This document shows positions 36,673 to 46,054 of a stretch of 64,000 bases of DNA, piece by piece. A program made the position numbers and the translations under genes. This stretch comes from Rhizobium sp. SSA_523. Its GTDB lineage: Bacteria > Pseudomonadota > Alphaproteobacteria > Rhizobiales > Rhizobiaceae. The notes below the pieces were generated by a model. The model did not search any database. It was given only the letters and a program-made list of their open reading frames with translations, and was not told where the DNA came from. The stretch covers positions 2,108,001 to 2,172,000 of the forward strand of contig NZ_CP129382.1 in assembly GCF_030435705.1 (NCBI RefSeq). The letters run 5' to 3'. Every line of letters begins with the position of its first letter. Within the stretch, counting starts at the first letter, position 1.

Positions 36673-37167
36673 TCAGATCCGCTGCTTCACCGTGGCCAGT
36701 GCTCCGCGAAAGGCCTTGGCAAAGCTTTCGCGATCGTCCGGATTGAGGAAGGAGCCGATATCGGTATGCCGCCCCTCCCCCGTCACCACCATTTTCGTGA
36801 TGCCGAATTCCTCGTGACGGCGCACGCGAAAACGCGCCCAGAACGGATTGAAATGGTGCTCCACCACGCGGCCGGCGGGGGAATATTTGCGAATGGACAC
36901 ATCCGTGCGCGAGACGGTGACTTCTTCGCGCGCCCGTCCCGAGCGGTAGTTGAGCCAGAAGGCGCCCCAGAGAAGAAGAAAGTCCAGGCCGAAGAACAGG
37001 CCGATCGGCCAGGCGCCGGTGGCCAGGAAGAAACCCGCGTGAAGCAGGCAGACGAGCCCCGTCAGGGCGAGCAGGATCCGGTAGCCCTGTCGGCCAAGCG
37101 ACCGGTAGGGTGTCAGTTCGGCCGAGAAAACCGGCAGTTCATCGTCGCGGTGCACGTTGCCTTCCAT
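36673..37167 (-). CDS. DUF2244 membrane protein
   Basis: A 164-residue protein with two adjacent transmembrane helices (ILLALTGLVCLLHAGFFL and LFFGLDFLLLWGAFW) and a C-terminal domain, matching the DUF2244 family found throughout alphaproteobacteria next to nth. The ATG at 37167 has AAGG 6-7 nt upstream; an earlier ATG at 37182 lacks one. It is divergent from nth with only 25 bp between the start codons. Function is unknown. Confidence 0.85.
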   Translation of the reverse strand: MEGNVHRDDELPVFSAELTPYRSLGRQGYRILLALTGLVCLLHAGFFLATGAWPIGLFFGLDFLLLWGAFWLNYRSGRAREEVTVSRTDVSIRKYSPAGRVVEHHFNPFWARFRVRRHEEFGITKMVVTGEGRHTDIGSFLNPDDRESFAKAFRGALATVKQRI

Positions 37168-37192
37168 CCTGTGCCTTGTCATAGAGGTGCAT

Positions 37193-37981
37193 ATGGCAAC
37201 TGATAAACCGCAATCCCACATGGAAACCTCACAAAAGTCAAATGGCGCGGCGAGAGGCCGCAGGCATGCCCGCAGCGCCTACAGCAAGGCGGAGATCCGG
37301 GAGATTTTTCGCCGCTTCTCCGTTCAGCGGCCTGAGCCGAAGGGCGAGTTGGAGCATGTGAACCCGTTCACCCTGGTCGTGGCGGTTGCGCTGTCGGCCC
37401 AGGCGACCGATATCGGCGTCAACCGGGCGACGCGGGCGCTTTTCCGGATCGCCGACACGCCGGCAAAGATGCTGGCGCTCGGCGAAGAGGGTGTGATTGC
37501 CCATATCAGGACGATCGGCCTTTACCGCAACAAGGCCAAGAACGTCATCGCCCTGTCGAAAATGCTGATCGAGGAATTCGGCGGCGAGGTTCCGAAGACG
37601 CGCGAGGCTTTGATGCGGCTGCCGGGCGTCGGGCGCAAGACCGCCAATGTTGTGATGTCCATGGCCTTTGGCATTCCGACACTGGCGGTCGATACGCATG
37701 TCTTCCGGCTGGCCAACCGGTTGAAACTGGCGCCGGGCGCAACGCCGGACGCGGTGGAGGAGAACCTGCTGCGCGTCATCCCGAAGGACTACCTCTTCCA
37801 TGCGCATCACTGGCTGATCCTGCACGGTCGTTACACCTGCAAGGCGCGCAAGCCCGAATGCGAGCATTGCATCATCGCCGACCTCTGTCGCTACCCGGCA
37901 AAGACCAGCGACGTGCCGGCGCCTCTCCAGCAATTACCGGCCCAGATGTTTGGGGCCGACAGCCTGCCCGAGCGTGAATGA
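37193..37981 (+). CDS. nth: Endonuclease III
   Basis: A 262-residue base-excision repair glycosylase/AP lyase for oxidised pyrimidines. The helix-hairpin-helix LPGVGRKTANVV contains catalytic Lys149, with Asp167 in AVDTHVFR. The C-terminal [4Fe-4S] cluster motif Cys-x6-Cys-x2-Cys-x5-Cys is complete (CKARKPECEHCIIADLC). About 30 basic residues extend the N-terminus compared with E. coli. The ATG at 37193 has GAGG 7 nt upstream. Its end overlaps the convergent CysZ-like gene by 48 bp. Confidence 0.96.
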   Translation: MATDKPQSHMETSQKSNGAARGRRHARSAYSKAEIREIFRRFSVQRPEPKGELEHVNPFTLVVAVALSAQATDIGVNRATRALFRIADTPAKMLALGEEGVIAHIRTIGLYRNKAKNVIALSKMLIEEFGGEVPKTREALMRLPGVGRKTANVVMSMAFGIPTLAVDTHVFRLANRLKLAPGATPDAVEENLLRVIPKDYLFHAHHWLILHGRYTCKARKPECEHCIIADLCRYPAKTSDVPAPLQQLPAQMFGADSLPERE

Positions 37982-38680
37982 CGGATCACGCCGGCTGATG
38001 CCCTTGTGCAGATGTACCATCAGCCCTGCGGCAAACAGCGGCGTCAGAAGATTGACGAAGGGAATGGCGAGGAAGGCGGCAATCAGCAGGCCCGCCAGGA
38101 AGACCGTTCCGCGATGCTTCTGCCGGAAAGCCTTCGCTTCATGCGGCGGGCGAAACCGCATGGCGGCGAATTCGAAGAATTCCCGTCCCAGAAGATAGCC
38201 GTTCACCAGAAAGAAGGCGATCAGATTGACGCCGGGCACCAGAAGCAGCAGCAGGGCGATCACGTTGCCGATCAGCACCACGCCAAGGAACTGCGCCGAT
38301 TCCAGGATGGCACGCCCCATCGGCATGGCATGGCCGGGCGGATCGGTGGCATAATCGCGCTTTTCCACCACCTCGGCCACGTCATCGAGAAAGAGGCCGG
38401 CGATCAGGGCGGTCACCGGCGCGATCAGCAGCGCCAGCCCCAGCGCCAGGCCTATTCCGGCAAGGATGGCGAAGACGAAACCTAGCCAGCCGGCCCAGTC
38501 CGGAACACTTGGCAGAAGATCCGCGGCATAGGGCCAGACATAGCCGATGAAGACGCCGCGCAGGGCGAACCAGAGGCCGACAAGCACGAGAACGGTCAGG
38601 CCGAGCACCTTCCAGAACACGGACCGTGTCTCCGGCGCAAACAGGTTGACGAGCGATTGGCGGGCGGCATCAAGGATCAT
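37934..38680 (-). CDS. CysZ/EI24-family membrane protein
   Basis: A 248-residue inner-membrane protein with four main hydrophobic regions and the family-like segment NGYLLGREFFEFAAMR near residue 160. EI24/CysZ proteins conduct sulfate into the cytoplasm in enterobacteria; rhizobial members are annotated by similarity. No sulfur genes are adjacent. It overlaps nth tail to tail by 48 bp. Confidence 0.82.
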   Translation of the reverse strand: MILDAARQSLVNLFAPETRSVFWKVLGLTVLVLVGLWFALRGVFIGYVWPYAADLLPSVPDWAGWLGFVFAILAGIGLALGLALLIAPVTALIAGLFLDDVAEVVEKRDYATDPPGHAMPMGRAILESAQFLGVVLIGNVIALLLLLVPGVNLIAFFLVNGYLLGREFFEFAAMRFRPPHEAKAFRQKHRGTVFLAGLLIAAFLAIPFVNLLTPLFAAGLMVHLHKGISRRDPSFTLGQAVGPKHLGR

Positions 38681-38767
38681 GAAAGGTCCGGGCTCCGTGA
38701 ACGGTACGCAGCATGTAGGTCACGGCCGCGCCGCTCACAAGTGACCGGTGCCGCGCCCGCGGCCTCT

Positions 38768-40615
38768 CTATTCCGCCTGGACCAGATGGCCTGGCGAGAC
38801 CTCGCGATATTGCCGCACCGGCGGCACATAGCCCTTCGGCCGCACCGGGCTCTTGATCTCGTCGACCGCGAGATTGCGCTTGATGCGGCGGCGCGACGGA
38901 TCAGGGACGGGAACGGCCGCCATCAGCTTCTTCGTGTAGGAATGCTGGGGATTGTCGAACACGGCCGCACGCGGGCCGATCTCGACGATTTCGCCCAGAT
39001 ACATGACCGCCACGCGATGGCTCACCCGCTCCACCACCGCCATGTCATGGCTGATGAACAGATAAGCGAGGTTGAGGCTCTGCTGCAGGTCCAGCATCAG
39101 ATTGCACACCTGCGCCTTGATCGATACGTCGAGTGCCGACACAGCCTCATCCGCCACGATCACCTTGGGATCCAGCATCAGCGACCGGGCAATGGCGATA
39201 CGCTGGCGCTGGCCGCCGGAAAACTCGTGCGGATATCGCCGCATCATGTCGGGCGAAAGCCCGACCTTGGCCAGAAGATCGGCCGCCTTTTCCCGCGCCT
39301 GGGTTTTGCTGCCGAGTTGATGCTCGATATAGGGTTCCATGACCGCCGAGCCGATGCTCATGCGCGGGTTGAGGCTGGCAAACGGATCCTGGAAGACCAT
39401 CTGGATGGAGCGGCGCATGGTTCTGAGCGTCGTCCGGTCGAGGCTCATGACATCATAGCCGTCCACCGTCACCTTGCCGCTGTCAGGTTCCACGAGCCGC
39501 GTCACCGAGCGGCCGGTGGTGGATTTGCCGCAGCCGGATTCCCCGACAAGCGAAAGCGTTTCGCCTTCGAAGAGCTGGAAAGACACGTTTTCCACGGCGT
39601 GAACCGCCCCCGTCTGGCGGCCGAATATGCCGCTGCGGATGGCAAAGCGCGTGGTCAGGTCCTTCACGTCGAGGATCGGCGTCTTGGTCTTGGCCACCGT
39701 ATCGGTCACTTCGCCAAGCGGCTGGGCTTCGCCGGATTGCACATCGATGATCGGGAACCGCATGGGCAGCGCGCGGTCCTGCATCGACCCGAGGCGCGGT
39801 ACGGCGGCGAGAAGGGCACGCGTATAGGGATGCGAGCCGCGATGGAAGATGTCGTCGGTCTCACCCGTCTCCACCTGCTCGCCGCGAAACATCACGATCG
39901 TCCGGTCGGCAATCTCCGCCACCACACCCATATCATGGGTGATGAACAGGACGGACATGCCCTCCTCTTCCTGCAGCTCCTTGATCAGGTCGAGGATCTG
40001 CCCCTGGATCGTCACGTCAAGCGCGGTTGTCGGTTCGTCGGCGATCAGCAGTTTCGGCCGCGAGGCCAGCGCCATGGCGATCATCACGCGCTGTCGCATG
40101 CCGCCGGAGAACTGGTGCGGATATTCGTCGAAACGGCTTGCCGCATTTGGAATGCGGACCTTGTCCAGCAGGCGCAGAACCTCGGCCCTGGCATCGGCAG
40201 CCGAAATGTTCTGGTGAACCGTCAGCGCCTCGGCGATCTGCTTGCCGATCGGAAAGATAGGGTTGAGGCTGGTCATCGGCTCCTGGAAGATCATCGAAAT
40301 CTCGTTGCCGCGCACCTGGCGCATCTCATCTTCCGGCAAGGACAGCAGCTCACGCCCGTTGAGCCGGACCTTGCCTTCGATGCGGCTGCTATTGTGCGGC
40401 AAAAGCCGCATGATGGACAGCGAGGTGACGCTCTTGCCGGAGCCTGATTCGCCGACGATCGCCACGGTTTCCCGCGGCGCGACGGAGAAGTTCATGGTGC
40501 GGACGACCGATCTCCATTCGTCGTTGACGCGGAAGGAGGTCGTCAGATTTTCCACCGACAGGACCGGGCTAACCGATCCGCCGGTCTGTTCGGAGAGCGT
40601 GGCAGAAAGAAGCAT
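38768..40615 (-). CDS. Peptide ABC transporter ATP-binding protein, DppD-DppF fusion
   Basis: A 615-residue protein with two complete ABC domains in one chain. Domain 1 (about residues 18-270) has Walker A GESGSGKSVT and domain 2 (about 315-565) has GESGCGKSTT; both carry LSGG or FSGG signatures (FSGGMRQR, FSGGQRQR) and DEPTTALD/DEAVSALD Walker B segments. Each ends with the oligopeptide-ATPase C-terminal motif (HPYTRALL; HSYTKKLM). It would serve as both ATPase subunits for the peptide importer encoded at 42.0-48.0 kb, with which it is divergent. It follows the M20 hydrolase gene by 29 bp. Confidence 0.93.
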   Translation of the reverse strand: MLLSATLSEQTGGSVSPVLSVENLTTSFRVNDEWRSVVRTMNFSVAPRETVAIVGESGSGKSVTSLSIMRLLPHNSSRIEGKVRLNGRELLSLPEDEMRQVRGNEISMIFQEPMTSLNPIFPIGKQIAEALTVHQNISAADARAEVLRLLDKVRIPNAASRFDEYPHQFSGGMRQRVMIAMALASRPKLLIADEPTTALDVTIQGQILDLIKELQEEEGMSVLFITHDMGVVAEIADRTIVMFRGEQVETGETDDIFHRGSHPYTRALLAAVPRLGSMQDRALPMRFPIIDVQSGEAQPLGEVTDTVAKTKTPILDVKDLTTRFAIRSGIFGRQTGAVHAVENVSFQLFEGETLSLVGESGCGKSTTGRSVTRLVEPDSGKVTVDGYDVMSLDRTTLRTMRRSIQMVFQDPFASLNPRMSIGSAVMEPYIEHQLGSKTQAREKAADLLAKVGLSPDMMRRYPHEFSGGQRQRIAIARSLMLDPKVIVADEAVSALDVSIKAQVCNLMLDLQQSLNLAYLFISHDMAVVERVSHRVAVMYLGEIVEIGPRAAVFDNPQHSYTKKLMAAVPVPDPSRRRIKRNLAVDEIKSPVRPKGYVPPVRQYREVSPGHLVQAE

Positions 40616-40644
40616 TCCATTCTCCTTCGTCTGTCGCTGCCCGA

Positions 40645-41808
40645 TCAGGCCGCCAGTGCGGTTTCGGCAAGGCTCACCCAGTAGCTGATGCCATAGGGAA
40701 TGGCCTCATCATTGAAGTCATAGGCCGGGTGATGAAGATTGGCCGTGGCACCGACGCCGAGGAAGATAAAGGCTCCCGGCCGCGCTTCCAGCATATAGGA
40801 GAAGTCTTCGGCGCCCATCTTGGGCGGCGCATTGGTTTCTACCCGCGGTTCGCCCACCACTTTGGCAGCGATCGAGGCTGCGAAATCGGTCTGATGCGGA
40901 TGGTTGACCGTCACCGGATAGCCGCGGTGATAATGAACCTCCGCCACCGCCCCATGCGCCAGCGCCGTGCCTTGCGCCACTTCCACCAGCCGCTTGGCGG
41001 CCAGTTCGCGGATTTCCGGATCAAGCGTGCGCACCGTGCCGGTCAGCTTCACCTCCATGGGGATCACATTATAGGCGTCGCCGCCATGGGTGGTGGTGAC
41101 CGACACGACGACGGATTTCAGCGGATCGGTCTCGCGCGATGCAATGGACTGCAGCGCGATGATGACATGGGCGGAGGTCAGAACCGGATCGACCGACAGA
41201 TGCGGCTGGGCCGCATGGCTGCCCTTGCCCTTGATGACGATGTCGAAACTATCGGCGGCGGCCATCAAACCGCCCTTGCGCAGCGAAAAATCCCCAAGCG
41301 GCAGGCCTGGCGCATTGTGCATGCCATAGACCTCCTTGATGTTGAATTTCTCCATCATGCCGTCCTGCACCATGGCAAGGCCACCGGCGCCTCCTTCCTC
41401 GGCAGGCTGGAAGATGACGGCGACCGACCCGGCGAAGCGGCGCGTTTCGCACAAATATTGCGCGGCGCCGAGCAGCATGGCGGTGTGGCCGTCATGACCG
41501 CAGGAATGGGCCTTGCCGGGGGTCTTCGACGACCAGGGCTTGCCGGTATCTTCCAGGATGGGCAGCGCATCCATATCGGCGCGCATGCCGATGACGGGAC
41601 CCTCGCCCAGGCTGCCCTTGATGATGCCGACGACGCCCGTCTTGCCGATGCCGGTTTCCACCAGATCGCAGCCGAAGGCCTTCAGCTTTTCGGCAACGAA
41701 GGCCGAGGTTTTATGAACATCATAGAGAAGCTCCGGATTTTCATGCAGATAGCGTCTCCAGGCAGCAACCTCTTCCTGCATTTCCGCGGCGCGATTGAGA
41801 ACTGGCAT
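40645..41808 (-). CDS. M20-family amidohydrolase (hippurate hydrolase type)
   Basis: A 387-residue metal-dependent hydrolase of the M20D group. Metal and catalytic segments: IGMRADMDALPI, SCGHDGHTAMLLGAA, FQPAEEGGAGG and the C-terminal MGAEDFSYML. Members cleave N-acyl amino acids or small peptides in the cytoplasm. Its position next to a peptide importer suggests it processes the imported compound. It heads the minus-strand pair (hydrolase, then fused ATPase) that diverges from the binding-protein genes. Confidence 0.92.
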   Translation of the reverse strand: MPVLNRAAEMQEEVAAWRRYLHENPELLYDVHKTSAFVAEKLKAFGCDLVETGIGKTGVVGIIKGSLGEGPVIGMRADMDALPILEDTGKPWSSKTPGKAHSCGHDGHTAMLLGAAQYLCETRRFAGSVAVIFQPAEEGGAGGLAMVQDGMMEKFNIKEVYGMHNAPGLPLGDFSLRKGGLMAAADSFDIVIKGKGSHAAQPHLSVDPVLTSAHVIIALQSIASRETDPLKSVVVSVTTTHGGDAYNVIPMEVKLTGTVRTLDPEIRELAAKRLVEVAQGTALAHGAVAEVHYHRGYPVTVNHPHQTDFAASIAAKVVGEPRVETNAPPKMGAEDFSYMLEARPGAFIFLGVGATANLHHPAYDFNDEAIPYGISYWVSLAETALAA

Positions 41809-41902
41809 TGATGCAACCTCGTCTGTAAGTCAGCTGTTTCCCTTGTCATTGCCAGGGATATTGCGCTGCGCTTCCGCGTTTTTGCAAGCTTCAATTTTCG
41901 AT

Positions 41903-41952
41903 CTTGAACGCAAAATAGGCCTGTGTTTAGATGGCCTAAAATTTGTTCATAC
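41903..41952 (+). promoter_or_regulatory. Promoter with overlapping palindrome, copy 1 (binding protein 1)
   Basis: TTGAAC, 17 bp, TTAGAT forms a sigma-70-type promoter. A palindrome TAGGCC...GGCCTA overlaps the -10 region, a likely operator. About 48 bp here are almost identical to 44055-44104 before the second binding-protein gene. It lies about 105 bp before the first binding-protein start. Confidence 0.6.
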
Positions 41953-42051
41953 ACCCATCGTTGTACCGTCAAATGCTTGGTTCCGTCAGCCTGTGGAGAC
42001 CTTCCACCGGGCCTGCGGGAGCTTACGAACCTATTGTCGGAGAAGATGTTA

Positions 42052-43938
42052 ATGAAGAAATATTTGCCGCGCCGGTGGCTCCAGTCAAAGCCTCGGGCCC
42101 CCGCACTTTCCGCCGCCCTTTCTCCTGTTGCCATTCCTCCCGTCGCGCTTTTTCCCGTTACGCTTTCCCCCGCTTCGCCAGCGCCTGACGCATTATCTCC
42201 TGCCGCGTCATCCCGTGGTTCGGTCCCCTTTGCCGCCCCCACCTTCCTCTTGAGCCTGGCAGGCGCCGCCATGGCCGCCATTCTCTTCGCAGCCCCGGCG
42301 CATGCCGGACGCGGCAGCGATGGCGAGGTGAGGATCCTGTTCTGGCAGGCGGTCTCCAGCATGAACCCCTATCTGTCGGGCGGCAGCAAGGAGGTCTATG
42401 CGGCCTCCATCGTGATCGAACCGCTGGCGGGCTTCGACGAAAACGGCAAGATGGTGCCGCGCATCGCCGCCGATATTCCGACCCGGGAGAATGGCGGAGT
42501 CTCCGCCGATGGCACATCCATCACCTGGACCATCCGTGACGGCCTGCAATGGTCCGACGGCACGACCGTATCGGCAGAGGATGTCGTCTTCACCTGGCGC
42601 TACTGCACGGCACCCGGCGGCGGCTGCGCCCAGAAGGCCAAATTCGATGGCGTACGCGCAGTGGAGGCCGTTGATCGCCGGACAGTGAAAATCACCTTTG
42701 GCGAGCCGGTCTCCTACCCTTATGCGCCCTTTGTCGGCGCCTTGTCGCCGGTCATCCAGCAGGCACAGTTCAAGGACTGCCTGGGCGAGCGGGCGCCGAG
42801 CTGCACCCAGGCAAATTTCGGCCCCATCGGCACCGGCCCTTTCCTGGTCAAGGATTTCAAGGCCAATGATGTCGTCACTTTCACGGCCAACCCGCATTAT
42901 CGCGATCCGGCCAAGCCGGCCTTTGCGAGCGTCGTCCTGAAAGGCGGCGGCGATGCCGCCGCGGCGGCACGCGCGGTGCTGGAAACCGGCGAATATGATT
43001 TCGCCTGGAATACGATCGTCGAGCCGGAAGTGCTGGAGGTCATGCTGAAGGCGGGCAAGGGCACGATCGCCGGCGCCTTCGGCACGACGGTTGAACGCAT
43101 CCATCTCAATCCCTTCGCGGTCGATCCGGCACTGGGCGACAAGCGGTCGACCCAGGCGGCCGGCCCGCATCCGGCGCTTTCCGATCCAAAGGTCCGCCGC
43201 GCGCTGTCGATTGCGATCGACCGGGACATTCTCGTTGAAGCCGGCTATGGCGCTGGCGGGCGGGCAACCTGCAATCTGGTTCCGGCGCCGCCGGCCTTTG
43301 CCTCCAGCGCGGTCGACTGGTGCCTGAAACAGGATATCGAAGGTGCCAAGAGGTTGCTGGACGAGGCTGGCTGGGTGCCTGGACCGGATGGTATCCGCGC
43401 CAAGGACGGCGTGAAGCTCTCCTTCCTCTACCAGACCTCCACCAATTCGGTGCGCCAGGGCACGCAGGCCCTCGTGAAGGAATGGTGGCATCAGATCGGC
43501 GTCGAAACCGAATTGCGCAACATTCCGGCCTCCGTCTACTTCGGCAGCGATCCGGCGAGCCCGGATACGTTCAAAAAATTCTATGCGGATATCGAGATGT
43601 ATGCGTCCGGCTTCGAAACGACCGATCCGGCAAAGTTTCTGGCCGATTTCCGCTGCGACAAGATCCCCTCGCCCGCGGATGGCTGGCAGGGCGGCAATAT
43701 CGCGCGTGTCTGCGACCCCTCCTATGACAAGCTGACGCAGACGCTGAACACGGCAAAGGGGGATGAACGCGCCGCAATCATCAGGCAGCTCAACGACAGC
43801 CTGGTGAATGGCGGGTACATCATTCCGATCATCAATCGGGGCGAGCCGTCAGCCATTGCGAACGCCCTCATCGACGCGAAAATCAACCCCTGGGACTCGC
43901 AGCTTTGGAACATAGAAGAGTGGAAGCGACGCCGCTGA
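42052..43938 (+). CDS. Peptide ABC transporter substrate-binding protein 1 (SBP_bac_5)
   Basis: A 628-residue periplasmic binding protein. The extracytoplasmic domain shows the family pattern WTIRDGLQWSDGTTVSAEDVVFTW near residue 165 and PVSYPYAPFVGALSP after it. The N-terminus is odd: about 65 Ala/Pro/Leu-rich residues precede a hydrophobic stretch ending AAPAHAG, so the signal peptide is unusually long or the true start is later. The ATG at 42052 has GGAG 9 nt upstream. It is a close paralogue of the next gene (long identical runs in the body) and shares its promoter element. Confidence 0.88.
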   Translation: MKKYLPRRWLQSKPRAPALSAALSPVAIPPVALFPVTLSPASPAPDALSPAASSRGSVPFAAPTFLLSLAGAAMAAILFAAPAHAGRGSDGEVRILFWQAVSSMNPYLSGGSKEVYAASIVIEPLAGFDENGKMVPRIAADIPTRENGGVSADGTSITWTIRDGLQWSDGTTVSAEDVVFTWRYCTAPGGGCAQKAKFDGVRAVEAVDRRTVKITFGEPVSYPYAPFVGALSPVIQQAQFKDCLGERAPSCTQANFGPIGTGPFLVKDFKANDVVTFTANPHYRDPAKPAFASVVLKGGGDAAAAARAVLETGEYDFAWNTIVEPEVLEVMLKAGKGTIAGAFGTTVERIHLNPFAVDPALGDKRSTQAAGPHPALSDPKVRRALSIAIDRDILVEAGYGAGGRATCNLVPAPPAFASSAVDWCLKQDIEGAKRLLDEAGWVPGPDGIRAKDGVKLSFLYQTSTNSVRQGTQALVKEWWHQIGVETELRNIPASVYFGSDPASPDTFKKFYADIEMYASGFETTDPAKFLADFRCDKIPSPADGWQGGNIARVCDPSYDKLTQTLNTAKGDERAAIIRQLNDSLVNGGYIIPIINRGEPSAIANALIDAKINPWDSQLWNIEEWKRRR

Positions 43939-44274
43939 ATGCCGAAGCAGCACCTGTGCCGCTTTTTGAGCACAGCCAGTCATAGGCAAGAAGAGTGGAA
44001 CAAAATCAATGAGAAAAACGGTTTTCCACGGCGCTTTCACTGTCGCAAGTTCTGCCTTGAACACAAAATAGGCCTGTGCTTAGATGGCCTGAAATTTGAT
44101 CACCTCCTGCACTGGCAAAGCCAAGAAGAGCGACCGGCGCAGGACGCAAAGACTGGAGAAGATATAAAGAATTCACCACCCCGTTGGGAGGAAACAGCGC
44201 GGGTGGCGATGTGGTCAGGCGACCATGGCCGTGGCGGCCGAAACGCAAATAACAGATCTCTTAAGGGGAACAGA
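43939..44274. other. 336-bp gap between tandem binding-protein genes
   Basis: No gene fits here. It holds the second copy of the promoter/palindrome element (44055-44104) about 50 bp into a stretch without evident terminator, then an AT-richer leader and the GGGGAAC ribosome site of binding protein 2. Confidence 0.5.
44055..44104 (+). promoter_or_regulatory. Promoter with overlapping palindrome, copy 2 (binding protein 2)
   Basis: TTGAAC, 17 bp, TTAGAT again, with AATAGGCC and GGCCT arms around the -10 region. It differs from copy 1 at only a few positions over about 48 bp. It lies 170 bp before the second binding-protein gene, giving it its own promoter. Confidence 0.6.
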
Positions 44275-45978
44275 ATGAAGAGATTTAAAATCCTGCTGGC
44301 CGGAACGGTTGCCGCAATGGCGATGGTCACGGCCGCACACGCCGAACGTGGCAAAGACGGCGATGTCAAGATCCTGTTCTGGCAGGCAGTTTCGACCCTC
44401 AACCCATATCTTTCCGCCGGCACCAAGGAGGTCTATGCCTCCTCCATGATCATCGAGCCTTTGGCGCGCTACGATGAAACCGGCACGCTGGCGCCCTTCC
44501 TGGTGACCGAGATCCCGACCGTGGACAATGGCGGCGTTTCGCCGGACATGAAGAGCATCACCTGGAAGCTGAAGCCGGGCGTCAAATGGTCCGACGGCAG
44601 CGATTTCACCGCAGAGGATGTGGTCTTCACCTGGCAATATTGCACGGCGCCCGATGGCGGTTGCGCCCAGAAGGCGCAGTTCGAAGGCATCACCACGGTC
44701 GAGGCCGTCGATCCGCAGACCGTGAAGGTCACCTTCGCCGAACCCAAATACTACCCTTACGGCGCCTTTGTCGGCGCCCAGCAGCCGATCATCCAGAAAG
44801 CCCAGTTCAAGGATTGCGTCGGCGCCAAGGCTCCCGGCTGCACATCGGCCAATTTCGGCCCGATCGGCACCGGCCCCTTCGTCGTCAAGGAATTCAAGCC
44901 GAACGACGTCATCACCCTGACGGCCAATACCAATTTCCGTGATGCGGCCAAGCCGGCCTTCGCATCCGTCACGCTCAAGGGCGGCGGCGATGCGGCATCG
45001 GCCGCCCGCGCGGTTCTGGAAACCGGCGAATATGATTATGCCTGGAACATGCAGGTCGAGCCGGAAGTGCTGGACACGATGCTGCAGGCCGGCAAGGGCA
45101 AGCTGGCGACGGCCTTCGGAACGCAGGTCGAACGCATCAACATCAACTGGACCAATCCCGATCCGGCGCTCGGCGACAAGCGCTCGACCGTGGAAGGCGG
45201 CAAGCATCCCGCCCTGTCGGATCCGGCCGTGCGCAAGGCATTGTCGATGGCGATCGATCGCGACATCGTCAACGAGGCCGGCTACGGTGCCGCCGGCAAG
45301 CCGACCTGCAACATCGTTCCGGCCCCCGATGCCTATATCTCCACGGCCAATGACTGGTGCCTGAAGCAGGATCTCGACGGCGCCAACAAGCTGCTGGACG
45401 ATGCCGGCTGGAAAATGGGCGGCGATGGCATCCGCGCCAAGGACGGCGTGAAACTCTCCTTCCTTTACCAGACCTCTACCAACTCGGTGCGCCAGGGCAC
45501 GCAGGCGCTCGTCAAGGATTGGTGGAGCCAGATCGGCGTCGCATCGGAGCTGCGCAACGTTTCGGCCTCCGTCTTTTTCGGCGGCGACCCGGCAAGCCCG
45601 GACACGTTCCAGAAGTTCTATGCCGACCTGGAAATGTTCACGAACAATTTCGATGGCACCGATCCTGAGAAATATCTGGCCGAATGGCTCTGCGACAAGA
45701 TCCCTTCGCCCGCCAATGGCTGGCAGGGGCAGAACATTCCGCGCTACTGCAGCCCGGAATTCGACAAGACCGTCGCGGAACTCTCCAAGACCGGCGATCT
45801 CGCCAAGCGTGCCGAACTGGCCAAGAAGGCCAACGACATGCTGACGGCGGATGGCGCCCATATCCCGCTCATTCATCGCGGCCAGATCTCCGCGATCTCC
45901 GCCACGCTTGAGGGCGTGCGGATGAATGCCTGGGACTCCGAGCTGTGGAACATCGCAGACTGGTCGCGCAAGAAGTAA
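44275..45978 (+). CDS. Peptide ABC transporter substrate-binding protein 2 (SBP_bac_5)
   Basis: A 567-residue binding protein with a normal signal peptide (MKRFKILLAGTVAAMAMVTA, cleavage after AHA). Family segments WKLKPGVKWSDGSDFTAEDV and PKYYPYGAFVGAQQP match protein 1 nearly residue for residue, and the C-terminal AWDSELWNI is shared. AAGGGG lies 6 nt before the ATG. The two paralogues probably feed the same permeases with different ligands. The permease genes follow after a 76-bp gap. Confidence 0.93.
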   Translation: MKRFKILLAGTVAAMAMVTAAHAERGKDGDVKILFWQAVSTLNPYLSAGTKEVYASSMIIEPLARYDETGTLAPFLVTEIPTVDNGGVSPDMKSITWKLKPGVKWSDGSDFTAEDVVFTWQYCTAPDGGCAQKAQFEGITTVEAVDPQTVKVTFAEPKYYPYGAFVGAQQPIIQKAQFKDCVGAKAPGCTSANFGPIGTGPFVVKEFKPNDVITLTANTNFRDAAKPAFASVTLKGGGDAASAARAVLETGEYDYAWNMQVEPEVLDTMLQAGKGKLATAFGTQVERININWTNPDPALGDKRSTVEGGKHPALSDPAVRKALSMAIDRDIVNEAGYGAAGKPTCNIVPAPDAYISTANDWCLKQDLDGANKLLDDAGWKMGGDGIRAKDGVKLSFLYQTSTNSVRQGTQALVKDWWSQIGVASELRNVSASVFFGGDPASPDTFQKFYADLEMFTNNFDGTDPEKYLAEWLCDKIPSPANGWQGQNIPRYCSPEFDKTVAELSKTGDLAKRAELAKKANDMLTADGAHIPLIHRGQISAISATLEGVRMNAWDSELWNIADWSRKK

Positions 45979-46054
45979 GTCATGAGCGCCGGTCCCGCCT
46001 GCATCGCAAGCGGGACCGGCAATTGCTTCTCGGCGACCGTCCGGAGACTGTTCC

